Counted from the stretch's first letter, positions 33,978 through 43,387 are shown. The stretch: 64,000 bases of DNA from Methanosuratincola petrocarbonis (GCA_030522375.1 CP130488.1:62001-126000), one strand, 5' to 3'. Notes: generated by a model not told the origin, from the letters alone. Translations and numbers: made by a program.

Positions 33978-34142
33978 ACCGGAAATGCATCGAGTAAAGA
34001 ACGGTCCGTCAGCAAAAATTTTCAAAAAAGGCGGCATCTGACGGCAACCAATTCGCAAAAACTGGCATTCTTGGCTGGATGGGCATGAGGATATGAAAAC
34101 TCTTATATTCGCTGTAAAAAGTTTATTGAGAGGTGCTATTTG

Positions 34143-34412
34143 ATGCTCTCAAAAATTCCATTCAAGCCAGGCGAAGGCTCTGATAAAGAGATTTTGAGGG
34201 TCGGTATAATCGCAGAACTTGATGCAATCAACCTTTATGAGCAGCTCGCTGCGGCGACCGAGAATGCCCTCCTGAAAAAGGTCTTGTTGGACATAGCCAA
34301 TGAGGAGAAGGTGCATGTTGGCGAGTTCCAGGCACTGCTGATCAGCCTCGACAATGAATATGCCCCCTCGTTGGAGAAGGGCAAGCAAGAGGTCTCGGAG
34401 CTCCGCGACTAG
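34143..34412 (+). CDS. Small ferritin-like diiron protein (encapsulated-ferritin type)
   Basis: An 89-residue protein with two predicted helices carrying iron ligands: AELDAINLYEQLA (ExxxxxxxYE) and NEEKVHVGEFQALL (ExxH). The short two-helix form resembles encapsulated ferritin-like proteins that dimerise to build ferroxidase sites. No encapsulin shell gene is adjacent, so the encapsulated role is uncertain. ATG 34143 follows GAGAGGTG at good spacing; a TATA-like CTTATATTC lies near 34101. Confidence 0.75.
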   Translation: MLSKIPFKPGEGSDKEILRVGIIAELDAINLYEQLAAATENALLKKVLLDIANEEKVHVGEFQALLISLDNEYAPSLEKGKQEVSELRD

Positions 34413-34790
34413 TCCGCCCCTCATACAATCAGATACGCCTTTCTTCCTTCGCCATCCTCTTTTTTCTAAGACGAGTCCAGTCCATGCAAAGCTGTTTGAA
34501 CAGTAATCTGTTGTGAACTCTGTTGCTGCTCCCCTCCTTTGCTTCTGTATGAGATCCGTTGGCTCCTGCTTTCTCGACAATCTCTTTGCCTGCATTCTTA
34601 GAATAAGAAAACTTCTTACCTATTTGGTATAATATATTAATATATTAAGATTGTTTGTTATTTATGTATTGTGGGGCTCCTATTGATATTTCAGCGTTCA
34701 TTTCAACTTGGGGGCTGCTTATCGGGGCTTTGCCCCAGAGGTCAATACGCCGAAGATGGTGGATGCGTCAGCAGCTCCTTTTTCCCGAAT
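34413..34790. other. Intergenic region between ferritin-like gene and tRNA-Ser
   Basis: Apart from the minus-strand ferritin-like fragment (34437-34598) it contains an AT-rich block at 34610-34665 (TATAATATATTAATATATTAAG) with several TATA-like elements. I see no other gene. Confidence 0.4.
34437..34598 (-). pseudogene. Fragment of a Dps-like/ferritin-like gene, frameshifted
   Basis: On the minus strand one frame reads NAGKEIVEKAGAN (about 34598-34560) and another reads AATEFTTDYCSNSFAWTGL downstream. Joined, these look like the N terminus of archaeal ferritin-like proteins of the type GKEIVEKAG...AAAEFTTYYYY...TGLEGEG. No continuous frame has a proper start, and the rest of the gene is missing where the intact small ferritin-like gene lies. 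Likely a decayed relative; similarity is judged by eye. Confidence 0.4.
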
Positions 34791-34899
34791 TGGCGCCGGG
34801 GAAGGGATTCGAACCCTTGCTCCCCCGAGAGGGAACCGGCTTGCCTGTCCCATGGATAAGATCTCAAGGCCGGCGCCTTAACCGCTCAGCCACCCCGGC
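34791..34899 (-). tRNA. tRNA-Ser(TGA) with 21-nt intron
   Basis: On the minus strand: acceptor GCCGGGG/CCCCGGC, G73, encoded CCA, T arm AAGGG-TTCGAAT-CCCTT and a long variable arm (TCCC/GGGA), so a class II tRNA. Anticodon stem CCGGC/GCCGG surrounds CTTGAG|A, giving TGA. The intron (34842-34862) fits a BHB with central helix CTTG/CAGG and bulges AGA and CAA. G73 and the variable arm support serine. Confidence 0.95.
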
Positions 34900-34981
34900 T
34901 CGCAGTCTTCCATTCTCCACTACACTTCTTATAAACCATGCGCCAAAATGAAAGCCTTTTGTTTGCCCTCGCATCAATAGT

Positions 34982-35434
34982 ATGGTGGTGCCGCCGCACA
35001 GAGGGGTGTCCGATTTGTACGAGTACTTGGAACATATATCGGACGTGTACGTCCACATAGTGTCGGATTCGCTCGAGGGGCTCTTCGCCGATTCCGCCGA
35101 GGCCACATTCGAAGTCATGCTAAACACGAAGGCGGTCGATAGCCGCAAGTCGATACCCGTCGAGATCACTGCCAAAGACTTGGAGCAGCTCCTCTACTTG
35201 TGGGTGGATCGCCTGATATACCACTTCGACGCCGACTCCTTTGCATTGCGCCGGGCAGACGTGAGGAAAGTCGAGGTCGGCGAAGGGACAAGGCTCTACG
35301 CATCACTGTGGGGCGATGACTATGACCCGGTCAAGCACGACCAGCGGACCGGGGTAAAGGCAATGACCTACTCCCTGATGAGGATCAACCGGGAGGGCGG
35401 TGTGTGGCATGCCTACTTCGTCCTCGACATATAG
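34982..35434 (+). CDS. Archease, RtcB activator
   Basis: A 150-residue archease: YLEHISDVYVHIVSDSLEGLF, VDRLIYHFD and VKAMTYSL carry the acidic metal-binding residues. It speeds guanylylation and multiple turnover of the RtcB ligase. It lies directly upstream of rtcB, next to a tRNA with an intron. Confidence 0.93.
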   Translation: MVVPPHRGVSDLYEYLEHISDVYVHIVSDSLEGLFADSAEATFEVMLNTKAVDSRKSIPVEITAKDLEQLLYLWVDRLIYHFDADSFALRRADVRKVEVGEGTRLYASLWGDDYDPVKHDQRTGVKAMTYSLMRINREGGVWHAYFVLDI

Positions 35435-35527
35435 CGTGCCCATCTGTTCCACGAAAAAGCCTTACGTTTATATGGGGTCGCTTGGTATCAAATCATAAAC
35501 CGAAAGACATGGAGCAGGTGGTTTTTC

Positions 35528-36988
35528 ATGATTGACGGATCTTCAATCCCGCTGAAGAAACTGAGCGACTACTCTTGGGAGATCCCCAAGGACTTCAGGC
35601 CTGGGATGAACGTCCCTGGCAGGGTTTACGCGGACTCTTCCCTCTTGGACAAGATGGCAGAGGACCTCACGCTCCAGCAGTGCGCCAACGTTGCACACCT
35701 GCCAGGAATCCTGAAATACTCGATAGTCATGCCCGATGGGCACCAGGGTTACGGTTTCCCGATCGGGGGCGTCGCCGCGTTCGATGCTGAGGAGGGAGTC
35801 ATATCGCCAGGCGGCGTGGGATACGACATCAACTGCGGTGTCCGCCTGATGCTCACGAACCTGGATCTTAAAGACGTCAAGCCCATGCTCGGCAAGCTGA
35901 TCGACACACTCTTCGAAATGGTCCCGTCTGGGCTCGGTAGCAAGGGCGGGATAAAGCTCACAACCTCTGAGCTCAATGATGTCCTAGACCGGGGCGTGGA
36001 GTGGGCCATAGAGAAGGGGTACGCGCTGCCGGAAGACGCCGCGAGGTGCGAGGAGGGCGGGTCGATGAAGACCGCCGACAGCAGCCTCGTCTCGCAGTCC
36101 GCTAAGGGCAGGGGCTCCAACCAGCTGGGCACGCTCGGCAGCGGGAACCACTTCCTAGAGGTTCAGGCGGTGGACAAGGTCTACGACCAGCGCGCCGCAA
36201 AGGCCTTCGGCATCGAACGGGAGGGGCAGATCGTGGTCATGATCCACTCGGGGAGCCGAGGTCTGGGGCACCAGGTCTGCAGCGATTACCTCCACGTGAT
36301 GGAGAATGCCGTCTCGAAGTACAAGATAAAGATACCCGACAGGGAGCTCGCGTGCGCCCCTGCCAGCAGCAGGGAGGCTTCCGATTACTTCGCCGCCATG
36401 AGCGCCGCCTGCAACTATGCTTGGGTGAACAGGCAGTGCATAATGCACTGGACGAGGGAGGCATTCAAGAAGACCTTCGGGTCGGACGCGGAGCGCCTCG
36501 GGATGAGGCTGGTCTACGACGTGGCTCACAACCTTGCAAAGCGCGAGGAGCACGTGGTCGACGGGAAGAAGCGCCTCCTCTATGTCCACAGGAAGGGCGC
36601 GACCAGGGCATTCCCTGCCGGCAGGCCAGAGATCCCGGACGAGTACAGGGGCATAGGCCAGCCGGTGATAATCCCAGGCAGCATGGGGACCGCCTCCTAC
36701 CTCCTGCTCGGCGGGCCAAACTCGCTTGAACTGAGTTGGGGATCTACTGCCCACGGAGCGGGCAGGTTCCTAAGCAGGGAGGCTGCAATAAAGAAGTACT
36801 GGGGGAGCAACGTGAAGCGCGACTTGGAGGAGAGGGGGATCCGCCTTAGGGCAGCAAACATCAGGGTGATCGCCGAGGAGGCGCCAGGTGCGTACAAGGA
36901 CGTCGACCGTGTCGCGACTGTATCTGACGCCCTGGGGATAGCCACGCTGGTCGCAAGGATGGTGCCCCTCGGGGTTACGAAGGGTTGA
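35528..36988 (+). CDS. rtcB: RNA-splicing ligase RtcB
   Basis: A 486-residue GTP- and Mn-dependent RNA ligase that joins tRNA exons after splicing. Active-site segments: MPDGHQGYGFPIGG, GVGYDINCGVRLM (metal Cys), GSGNHFLEV, HSGSRGLGHQV, YDVAHNLAKREEHV, VHRKGATRAFPAG and HGAGR, which contains the nucleotide-linked His. Standard length with no intein. A TATA-like GTTTATATG is near 35467. Confidence 0.97.
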   Translation: MIDGSSIPLKKLSDYSWEIPKDFRPGMNVPGRVYADSSLLDKMAEDLTLQQCANVAHLPGILKYSIVMPDGHQGYGFPIGGVAAFDAEEGVISPGGVGYDINCGVRLMLTNLDLKDVKPMLGKLIDTLFEMVPSGLGSKGGIKLTTSELNDVLDRGVEWAIEKGYALPEDAARCEEGGSMKTADSSLVSQSAKGRGSNQLGTLGSGNHFLEVQAVDKVYDQRAAKAFGIEREGQIVVMIHSGSRGLGHQVCSDYLHVMENAVSKYKIKIPDRELACAPASSREASDYFAAMSAACNYAWVNRQCIMHWTREAFKKTFGSDAERLGMRLVYDVAHNLAKREEHVVDGKKRLLYVHRKGATRAFPAGRPEIPDEYRGIGQPVIIPGSMGTASYLLLGGPNSLELSWGSTAHGAGRFLSREAAIKKYWGSNVKRDLEERGIRLRAANIRVIAEEAPGAYKDVDRVATVSDALGIATLVARMVPLGVTKG

Positions 36989-37007
36989 CTGGGGGAGGCG
37001 TGAGGAG

Positions 37008-37664
37008 TTGGCACTCCCTTCACCGCTCGTCTCGAGGGTAGGGCGCTTCCTAGTAATCCACGAGGAGTCCTTCGCCGGAGTCAGCATCTCTTCGAACGTC
37101 TACGTCCTGAGGGACGAGGGGTCATTCTACATCTTTGACGCGAGCGGCCACAAGTCCCTCCTCTCATACCTCGCGTCCATGGGCATCCACGGCTCGCTCA
37201 TCGCCGGGGTCTTCCTGACGCACGGGCACTACGACCACGTCAGGGGGCTCGAGTCGCTGAGGGAGTACTCGCCGACGGCATACATCAGCAGCCGCGACAG
37301 GCAGCTGATGGAAGAGACCGTCCGAGGCTACCCCTCGTGCTCCGACTTCTCCGAGGCAAAGGAGGTGCTTTCCAGGCTCGGGCTCGTCAGCATACCCACC
37401 CCGGGGCATACCCCTGGGAGCACCTGCTTCTACTCGCCGGACGAGTCCCTCCTCATTAGCGGGGACACTGTCTTCACAGACGGCTACTTCGGCAGGACAG
37501 ACCTGCCTGGCGGAAGCGACTCGGACATGCTCGAGAGCCTTGAGCGCCTCTCGTGCATGCGGGTAGAGGCCCTCCTGCCTGGGCACGGCCCCGTCGCGTC
37601 CGAGAGTGGCTCGCGGCACATACTCGACGCGCTCTCGTGCGCCAAGGGCATGCTGCGCGGCTAA
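37008..37664 (+). CDS. Metallo-beta-lactamase fold hydrolase (glyoxalase II-like)
   Basis: A 218-residue MBL-fold protein: LTHGHYDHVRG (HxHxDH), PTPGHTPGSTCFY, ISGDTVF and LPGHGPV supply the two-metal site. Glyoxalase II-like hydrolases cleave thioesters such as S-lactoylglutathione analogues; the substrate is unknown. It starts at TTG 37008, 19 bases after rtcB. Confidence 0.88.
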   Translation: MALPSPLVSRVGRFLVIHEESFAGVSISSNVYVLRDEGSFYIFDASGHKSLLSYLASMGIHGSLIAGVFLTHGHYDHVRGLESLREYSPTAYISSRDRQLMEETVRGYPSCSDFSEAKEVLSRLGLVSIPTPGHTPGSTCFYSPDESLLISGDTVFTDGYFGRTDLPGGSDSDMLESLERLSCMRVEALLPGHGPVASESGSRHILDALSCAKGMLRG

Positions 37665-37674
37665 TCTGCACATC

Positions 37675-38613
37675 TCAGGCAACTGCGCTTGCATGTACCA
37701 ACCACGCCAGCGCCAAGGTGAGGATCGGTGTCAGGAACCATAGTGCCGCCAGCCTCGCCCATGAAGCCGCATTCAACGCCCTGAACCCTTTGGAGAGCGC
37801 GCCGCCTGCAACCCCCCCTATTATCGCGTGGCTGATCGATACTGGGATCCCGCCTTGCGTGAAGAGGTGCACTGTTAGCGCCCCGCCGATCTGACATGCG
37901 AATGCCGTCTGGGGTCCCATGACTGCGATCCTCTCTCCAACTGTGGTGGAGACCTTCCTCCCGAAGAGGATCCCCCCGATAGCCGACGAGGCTGCCGCAA
38001 TGGCAAGCGCCGCCTCCCAGCCGATCACCCCCTTCATTATGCCTGCGAAAAGCCCTATCGTGTTTGCGCCAAGGACGTAGGCGGTGTAAAACCCTGCTGC
38101 AAGCGTCAAAATCCCATAGACTATGGTCCCAGTCCTTACGTCCTTCGTGCGGATCTTCCTCCCCAGCCTCGCTACCACGAACGAAGCCCCTGCTGCCACG
38201 ACCGGTGTTATCCCCCATGAGATCAGGACCGATGTTATCCCTGCGAAGTTCAGGGGTGTGCCCAAGAATATGCCGCTCCCTATCGCTGCCCCATAGAGCG
38301 CCTGCGTAACCGGAAGGGGCAACCCCATGCCGGTGGCTATTATAATCATGCCGAAAGTGATCCCAAGCACGACGCCCACGGACCAGTTCCCGATCCCTCC
38401 CTCCAGCGCCCTCCCAAGCACAGCCCCAGACATCTTGCCCCCTTCAAGGACGGCGCCAAGCAGCAGCCCGGTCGCGAATACAATCGCGGCCCTGCTGTGC
38501 GTCGTCACCTTCGCCCCTGTGAGTGTTGCCGTGGCGTTGCTTGCGTTGTTTGCCCCAACCATGCCTGCTGTGAGCGTCGCGAGGGCCACGAGAGGTATGA
38601 GCTGGGGATCCAA
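37675..38613 (-). CDS. pit: Inorganic phosphate transporter, PiT family
   Basis: A 312-residue membrane protein with two copies of the PiT signature: GANNASNATATLTGAKV near the N terminus and a second repeat around ISHAIIGGVAGG. It imports phosphate by cation symport. It ends an operon valS - DUF47 - pit on the minus strand; the DUF47 partner is the usual PiT accessory protein. Start TTG 38613. Confidence 0.92.
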   Translation of the reverse strand: MDPQLIPLVALATLTAGMVGANNASNATATLTGAKVTTHSRAAIVFATGLLLGAVLEGGKMSGAVLGRALEGGIGNWSVGVVLGITFGMIIIATGMGLPLPVTQALYGAAIGSGIFLGTPLNFAGITSVLISWGITPVVAAGASFVVARLGRKIRTKDVRTGTIVYGILTLAAGFYTAYVLGANTIGLFAGIMKGVIGWEAALAIAAASSAIGGILFGRKVSTTVGERIAVMGPQTAFACQIGGALTVHLFTQGGIPVSISHAIIGGVAGGALSKGFRALNAASWARLAALWFLTPILTLALAWLVHASAVA

Positions 38614-38623
38614 TCAAAACGCC

Positions 38624-39295
38624 TCAGAATGTGGCCTTGACGATCATCGCGGTCAGCACGTCCGACCCATCCTCAGCCGTGTCGGCTATCGTGTCCACCA
38701 TCAGTATGAAGTCCCTCAGCTGGAGGTAGGTGAGGGTCGAGAACTCGGCTTCGTGCCTTGATAGCTGCATCAATATGTCCAATTTTATTTCGTCCAGCCT
38801 CTCCTCCGCCTTCTCAACCCGATGCGCAGCGGCGATCGCCTCCCTTGAGTCCTTGTCCAGGAGCCTGACCGCTCCCTCGAGGTCCTTCACTATCTCGATC
38901 GTTCCGGCGATCAGCCTCTCAACGTTGGGGCAGTCCTGGAAAAATGCCTGCAGCTCCCCCTGGCGGGGTTCCCTTGACGAGATGATCCTGGATGCGTCCT
39001 TTGCCCTGTCTGATATCGCATCCAGAACCTCCGCAAGCCTCAAGAAGTCCTCCTTCAGACCAACGAAGAGCGTCCCCTTGTAGAGGTTCATCTCGATCCC
39101 CCTCTTCACCTCGTCGGCCTCCCTCTCTAGCGCGGCTATCCTGTCCGCTACGGACCTGACAGCAGCCCAGTCCCCACCTCTGCACGTCGCAAAGAGCTCC
39201 CCCAGGAGCTCGACAGACTTGATCACGAGCGCCTGGTGCTCCCTGAGCTTCTCGCTGGTCCCCCTGAAGGGCAGCGAAGCGAGCCTCCTCCACAT
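38624..39295 (-). CDS. DUF47 / PhoU-like phosphate transport accessory protein
   Basis: A 223-residue all-helical protein with PhoU-like repeats (RIAALEREADEVKRGIEMNL and LLDKDSREAIAAAHRVEKAEERLDEI split by loops). DUF47 proteins partner with and regulate PiT transporters, matching the adjacent pit gene. Start ATG 39295 directly abuts the valS stop. Confidence 0.9.
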   Translation of the reverse strand: MWRRLASLPFRGTSEKLREHQALVIKSVELLGELFATCRGGDWAAVRSVADRIAALEREADEVKRGIEMNLYKGTLFVGLKEDFLRLAEVLDAISDRAKDASRIISSREPRQGELQAFFQDCPNVERLIAGTIEIVKDLEGAVRLLDKDSREAIAAAHRVEKAEERLDEIKLDILMQLSRHEAEFSTLTYLQLRDFILMVDTIADTAEDGSDVLTAMIVKATF

Positions 39296-41728
39296 CTACT
39301 TGATCAACTCTGCGTCCTTCTCGCCTATCTTGTACTCGAGGCTGTCGATGTGCAGGACCTGCCTTATCAGCCACTCGTTCTCTTTGTAGACCTTGAGCTC
39401 CTCCGAGTTGCCATGGATGACTGCCCCCCTGACCCCTGCGGATAGGGCCAGCTTGTTTTCCACCTTCCTGGTCCTCAGCAGCGCGATCATAGCTATCACC
39501 TTCTCGCCCTTTGTGCCGTCAACCTCTGGCAGCTCCTCTGGCTTCGGGTACGGCGCCGCGTGGACCGAGACGAATCCCATATTCTCTCGGAAGAGGCTCT
39601 GGTAGATCTCCTCGGTGATGTGCGGGCAGATCGGGGCAAGGAGCCTGATGGAGTTCCAAATCACCGTGTGGAGCACGGAGACCGCGGTCGCCTTGTCCTC
39701 TGCATTCCTTGGGCTGTAGAGCCTCGGCTTGACCGCCTCTATGTACTGATCGCAGAAGTCGTGCCAGTAGAACTTCTGGATCGTGTCGACTGCGATGTGG
39801 AACTGGTACTTCTCCATTGCATCCCTCGCCTTGGAGATCGTTTCCCTCAGCCTTGAGATGATCCACTTGTCCGTTTCGTCCAATCCCTTCGGATTGACCT
39901 TGGCTACCATGCCGCTGAAGAAGCCCTCTGCAAACCTCGAGGATGACCAGACCTTCTGCAGGAACGACTTCCCGTACTTGACCGGCTCCCACTTGAACGG
40001 GAAGTCCGATCCTATTGTCAGTGAGAAGAGTGCCTGCCTGATGGCGTCCGCCCCGTACTGGTTTATCCCCTGCTCGGGTATTATGACGTTGCCCTTCGAC
40101 TTCGACATCCTCGTCCCGTCAGGTCCGAGTATGTGCCCATTCACGAGCGCACCCTTGAATGGCCCCGTTCCCGTGAGCACTGCGCAGCGGAGGATCGTGT
40201 AGTACATCCAGGTCCTGACGATGTCGTGCCCCTGCTGCCTCAGGTCTGCGGGGTAGGCCCTCTCGAACAGCCCCCTGTCCCTGAAATAGCCGGTGACGAT
40301 CAGCGGGGTGATGCTCGAGTCGACCCAGCAGTCGCAGACATCCGAAGTGCCTGTGATCCTGCTGCCTCCGCAATTGGGGCACCTCTCCACGGGTGGCGGG
40401 GCGGAGCTAGTGTCGACCGGGAGGTCCTCCCTCCTCGGCGCTATGATGTGGTTGCAGTCTGAGCAGAACCAGAAAGGTATCGGGGTGCCGAAGACCCTCT
40501 GCCTCGAGATGAGCCAGTCCCACTCTATGCTGTTCACCCAGTCGACCAGCCTGCTGTGGACGAACTCGGGGATCCACTCCATCCTCTCCGCCTCCCTGAG
40601 GACCGTCTCCTTGAAATCCATGGACTTTATGAACCACTGGTCCTTGGTTAGGAACTCGATCGGCGTCATGCAGTCTGCCCTCTCGGTGTGGGCAAGGACA
40701 TTGTGAACGAACTCCTCGCTCCTGATCAGGCTTCCCTCTGCCTCGAGGTCTTTGGCGACCTCCTCCCTCGCATCCGCGACCTTCATCCCGTTGTACTTCC
40801 CGGCATTGACCATCCTGCCGTACTCGTCGACGGATCGCGTGACCGGCAGCTTGTAGATCTGCTGCCACTTGATGTCCTGCTCGTCACCATAGGTGCAGAT
40901 CATGACTACCCCTGTGCCGAACTCCATGTCCACCGAACTGTCGGCGAGGACCCTCACCCTCTGGCCGAATATAGGTACCGTGGCTTCTTTCCCGACCGCC
41001 CATGAGTAACGGCTATCCCCGGGGTTGACCGCAAGCGCCTGGCACGCGTTCAACAGCTCGGGTCTCGTTGTCGCAACCTCCAAGTCGCGGTCGCCAGCCC
41101 TGAACCTCAGATAGTAGAGCTTGCCCTTCTTCTGCAGGTACCCCAATTCCGCCTGCGCGAGCGCAGTGCCGCACTTGCTGCACCAGTGGACCGGGAACTC
41201 CTTCCTGTATATCAGCCCCTTCTCGTGCATCTGGATAAGGGTCTCCTGCACTGCCCTCCAGTAGCTCTTGTCCATCGTCCTATACTCGAACTGCTCCCAG
41301 TCCGGGCGGTAGCCGAGCCTAATCATAGTGCGCTTCATGCTGTCTATCATGTTTGCGGTCCATTCCTCGCACTTCTTCCGGAACAGGGCCCTGTCCTCCC
41401 TGGAGACCTTCCACCTGTACTGGACCTTGAGCTCAGTGGGCAGCCCTTGGCAGTCCCACCCCTGCGGGAGTATCACGTCGTGCCCGGTCATCCTCTTGTA
41501 CCTTGCGACCGTATCGTTTATCACGTTCCAGTACGCGTGCCCCATGTGGAGCTCGCCAGAAGTGAATGGGGGCGGCGTGTCTATCGTGAACACCGGCCTC
41601 CCGTCGTTCTTGAACTTGTAAGCCTGATAAAACTCCTCGGTCATCCAGGCCTTCTGCCACTTCTCCTCCACCGACCTCGGCGAATAGACCTTCTCCATCT
41701 TACTGGTACCGTCCTTAGCAGACGACAA
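39296..41728 (-). CDS. valS: Valyl-tRNA synthetase
   Basis: An 810-residue class I synthetase. The HIGH motif is HMGH in SGELHMGHAYWNV and the KMSKS motif is RMSKS in GTRMSKSKGNV. A CP1 editing domain with zinc-type cysteines (HWCSKCGTALAQ, CPNCGG) lies between. The archaeal length lacks the bacterial C-terminal coiled coil. TTG 41728 has GGAGGG upstream; ATG 41698 is the alternative. Confidence 0.95.
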   Translation of the reverse strand: MSSAKDGTSKMEKVYSPRSVEEKWQKAWMTEEFYQAYKFKNDGRPVFTIDTPPPFTSGELHMGHAYWNVINDTVARYKRMTGHDVILPQGWDCQGLPTELKVQYRWKVSREDRALFRKKCEEWTANMIDSMKRTMIRLGYRPDWEQFEYRTMDKSYWRAVQETLIQMHEKGLIYRKEFPVHWCSKCGTALAQAELGYLQKKGKLYYLRFRAGDRDLEVATTRPELLNACQALAVNPGDSRYSWAVGKEATVPIFGQRVRVLADSSVDMEFGTGVVMICTYGDEQDIKWQQIYKLPVTRSVDEYGRMVNAGKYNGMKVADAREEVAKDLEAEGSLIRSEEFVHNVLAHTERADCMTPIEFLTKDQWFIKSMDFKETVLREAERMEWIPEFVHSRLVDWVNSIEWDWLISRQRVFGTPIPFWFCSDCNHIIAPRREDLPVDTSSAPPPVERCPNCGGSRITGTSDVCDCWVDSSITPLIVTGYFRDRGLFERAYPADLRQQGHDIVRTWMYYTILRCAVLTGTGPFKGALVNGHILGPDGTRMSKSKGNVIIPEQGINQYGADAIRQALFSLTIGSDFPFKWEPVKYGKSFLQKVWSSSRFAEGFFSGMVAKVNPKGLDETDKWIISRLRETISKARDAMEKYQFHIAVDTIQKFYWHDFCDQYIEAVKPRLYSPRNAEDKATAVSVLHTVIWNSIRLLAPICPHITEEIYQSLFRENMGFVSVHAAPYPKPEELPEVDGTKGEKVIAMIALLRTRKVENKLALSAGVRGAVIHGNSEELKVYKENEWLIRQVLHIDSLEYKIGEKDAELIK

Positions 41729-41806
41729 GGCAGTCCCTCCGGGTTTGCAAATGATACTTGATCTCCCTGCCCCTCCCTAAAAAATTATGCAGGGGAGAGT
41801 GCAATT

Positions 41807-42247
41807 TCAAGGGCGCTTCTTCGGCTTCTCACGTGCGTCTATGGCCTTCAAGGCTTCGATCGCAAATTCCCCGTCTATCCTGTCTATTTCATCCTCCAGT
41901 GTTTTCGGACCGCCGCTCCTTATCTCGGAAAGCAGCTCCTCGATCGGCTTGCACCGCCTCTTCTCGATCTCCCTAATCTTGGCTGAGAAGAACTTCCTCG
42001 AGAAACCTTCGGTCTCCTCGTAGCAGATCGGCGGCTCAAGATCCATCTCAACGCAGAGCTCAATCAGCCTCACGCAGGTCTCCGCGTCCCTCTCCTGCGG
42101 GCACTTTGATTCGCACTGCGCCTTGGCATATTTGATGAGACCTTCTAGCTCCTTCGCACTTATCTCCATCAAACCCACCTGTATTTTGGCCTCTGCTGTC
42201 TTTTTTTCTGCATCGCTTTCGCTCTGCGAACTCGGCAAAATCATCAT
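41807..42247 (-). CDS. Hypothetical helical protein with a cysteine cluster
   Basis: A 146-residue, highly charged, mostly helical protein. The middle holds CESKCPQERDAETC, then two more cysteines (ELC, PPICYEE), a possible metal site. The C terminus is basic (REKPKKRP). I do not recognise a family. It is divergent from the small ORF at 42327 with a shared TATA-like block (42284-42296). Confidence 0.65.
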   Translation of the reverse strand: MMILPSSQSESDAEKKTAEAKIQVGLMEISAKELEGLIKYAKAQCESKCPQERDAETCVRLIELCVEMDLEPPICYEETEGFSRKFFSAKIREIEKRRCKPIEELLSEIRSGGPKTLEDEIDRIDGEFAIEALKAIDAREKPKKRP

Positions 42248-42283
42248 TGGCCGTGATATTCTATCCCTGCATAGAGATAAACT

Positions 42284-42296
42284 TTATAGTGTCTGC
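42284..42296. promoter_or_regulatory. Shared TATA-like element between divergent genes
   Basis: The block reads AACTTTATAG on the plus strand and CTATAAAGTT on the minus strand. It lies 31-43 bases from ATG 42327 (plus) and 37-49 bases from ATG 42247 (minus), so it could serve either direction. Confidence 0.4.
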
Positions 42297-42326
42297 TGGA
42301 GCTTAGTCTCTCCTTGAGGTGTCATT

Positions 42327-42401
42327 ATGGGAGGCAGACAGAGGACTACGATCCTGAGCCAGGTAAAGGAAGAGAAGAGCAAGGAGAAGAAGCAGCAATA
42401 G
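42327..42401 (+). CDS. 24-aa basic small protein, resembling the N-terminal tail of ribosomal S25e
   Basis: ATG 42327 opens a 24-codon frame, MGGRQRTTILSQVKEEKSKE then KKQQ, ending at TAG 42399. It has a TATA-like element about 31 bases upstream and a GAGGTG ribosome-binding site five bases before the start. The MGG start followed by a Lys/Glu/Gln-rich segment is reminiscent of archaeal S25e N termini, but the S25e winged-helix part is absent in all frames downstream. It may be a real small protein or a truncated S25e gene. Confidence 0.5.
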   Translation: MGGRQRTTILSQVKEEKSKEKKQQ

Positions 42402-42455
42402 GGCATATTCTACCGCCCTCTCCTGAGCTTTCCGGCCTAAAATTCCATTTGAGGA

Positions 42456-43325
42456 ATGGGTATGGAACGAAGGATCAACCCCATCACCGTATTTTTCCCT
42501 TCATCAATCCTCTCTGACGTACCCAGCCTTCCTGAGAAGACCTTCAAGGTCGGGCAGATCGCCCGGGCGGCATCCATATTCAGGGTCGATAAGCTGGTAA
42601 TCTACCCGGACGGATCCAAATGGAAGCAGGACGCCAGGCTGATACACTCGCTGCTTTCCTATGCCGAGACCCCGCAGTACCTCAGGAAGATCTTGTTCCC
42701 GATCTCGCCACAGCTCCGCTTTGCCGGGCTCATCCCTCCGCTGAGGACCCCCCATCACCCGCTGGGGTCATCCGACGTGGATTACAGGGAGGGGTTCGTC
42801 CTCGAATCAGGGGCGAGGGGTTCCATTATCGACATCGGCCTCAGGGAGCCAGTCAGGTGCAGGGTCCCCATGCCCAAGGGCTCGCGGGTCACCATGCGCC
42901 GGGACGGAAATGTTTGGGTGCCTGTGCCTAGGGACTCGGTGCCGCTATACTGGGGATACACCGTGCATGTCGATGAGAGGCCGCTGCGCGAGATACTCGC
43001 TGAACGCCCTTCCGGAGCGCTCATAGCAACCTCGAGGCTGGGGAGGCCGGTGTCACAAATGGCGGGGCGGATTTCACGTGCATTTGCAGAACGCCGCGGC
43101 ATCTCGCTGATCTTCGGGTCGCCCAGGGAGGGGCTGCACGAGATACTCGGGAGGGAGGGGGCATCGCTGGACGACCTGGTTGACATGACAATAAACATTG
43201 CCCCATGCCAGGGGACTGCGACGATAAGGACCGAGGAGGCAATAATGATCACGCTTGCCCTGATCGACTTCATGGGCGGAACAACCGGGAGTCCAGAACG
43301 CCAGGAAGCGCCAGATAAACCATGA
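42456..43325 (+). CDS. SPOUT-fold putative RNA methyltransferase (COG2106/DUF171)
   Basis: A protein of 287-289 residues of the archaeal/eukaryotic COG2106 family, with an inserted OB-like domain (residues about 105-170) and a C-terminal knot-forming part (LIFGSPREGLHEILG...NIAPCQGTATIRTEEA). These genes regularly sit upstream of rpl3 and are thought to modify rRNA. ATG 42456 or 42462. Confidence 0.88.
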   Translation: MGMERRINPITVFFPSSILSDVPSLPEKTFKVGQIARAASIFRVDKLVIYPDGSKWKQDARLIHSLLSYAETPQYLRKILFPISPQLRFAGLIPPLRTPHHPLGSSDVDYREGFVLESGARGSIIDIGLREPVRCRVPMPKGSRVTMRRDGNVWVPVPRDSVPLYWGYTVHVDERPLREILAERPSGALIATSRLGRPVSQMAGRISRAFAERRGISLIFGSPREGLHEILGREGASLDDLVDMTINIAPCQGTATIRTEEAIMITLALIDFMGGTTGSPERQEAPDKP

Positions 43326-43387
43326 CCCAAGCTGGCAGCTCCTGCCATGGAACTCTGCAGTCCGATATCCCGTCCGGAAACGGATAG

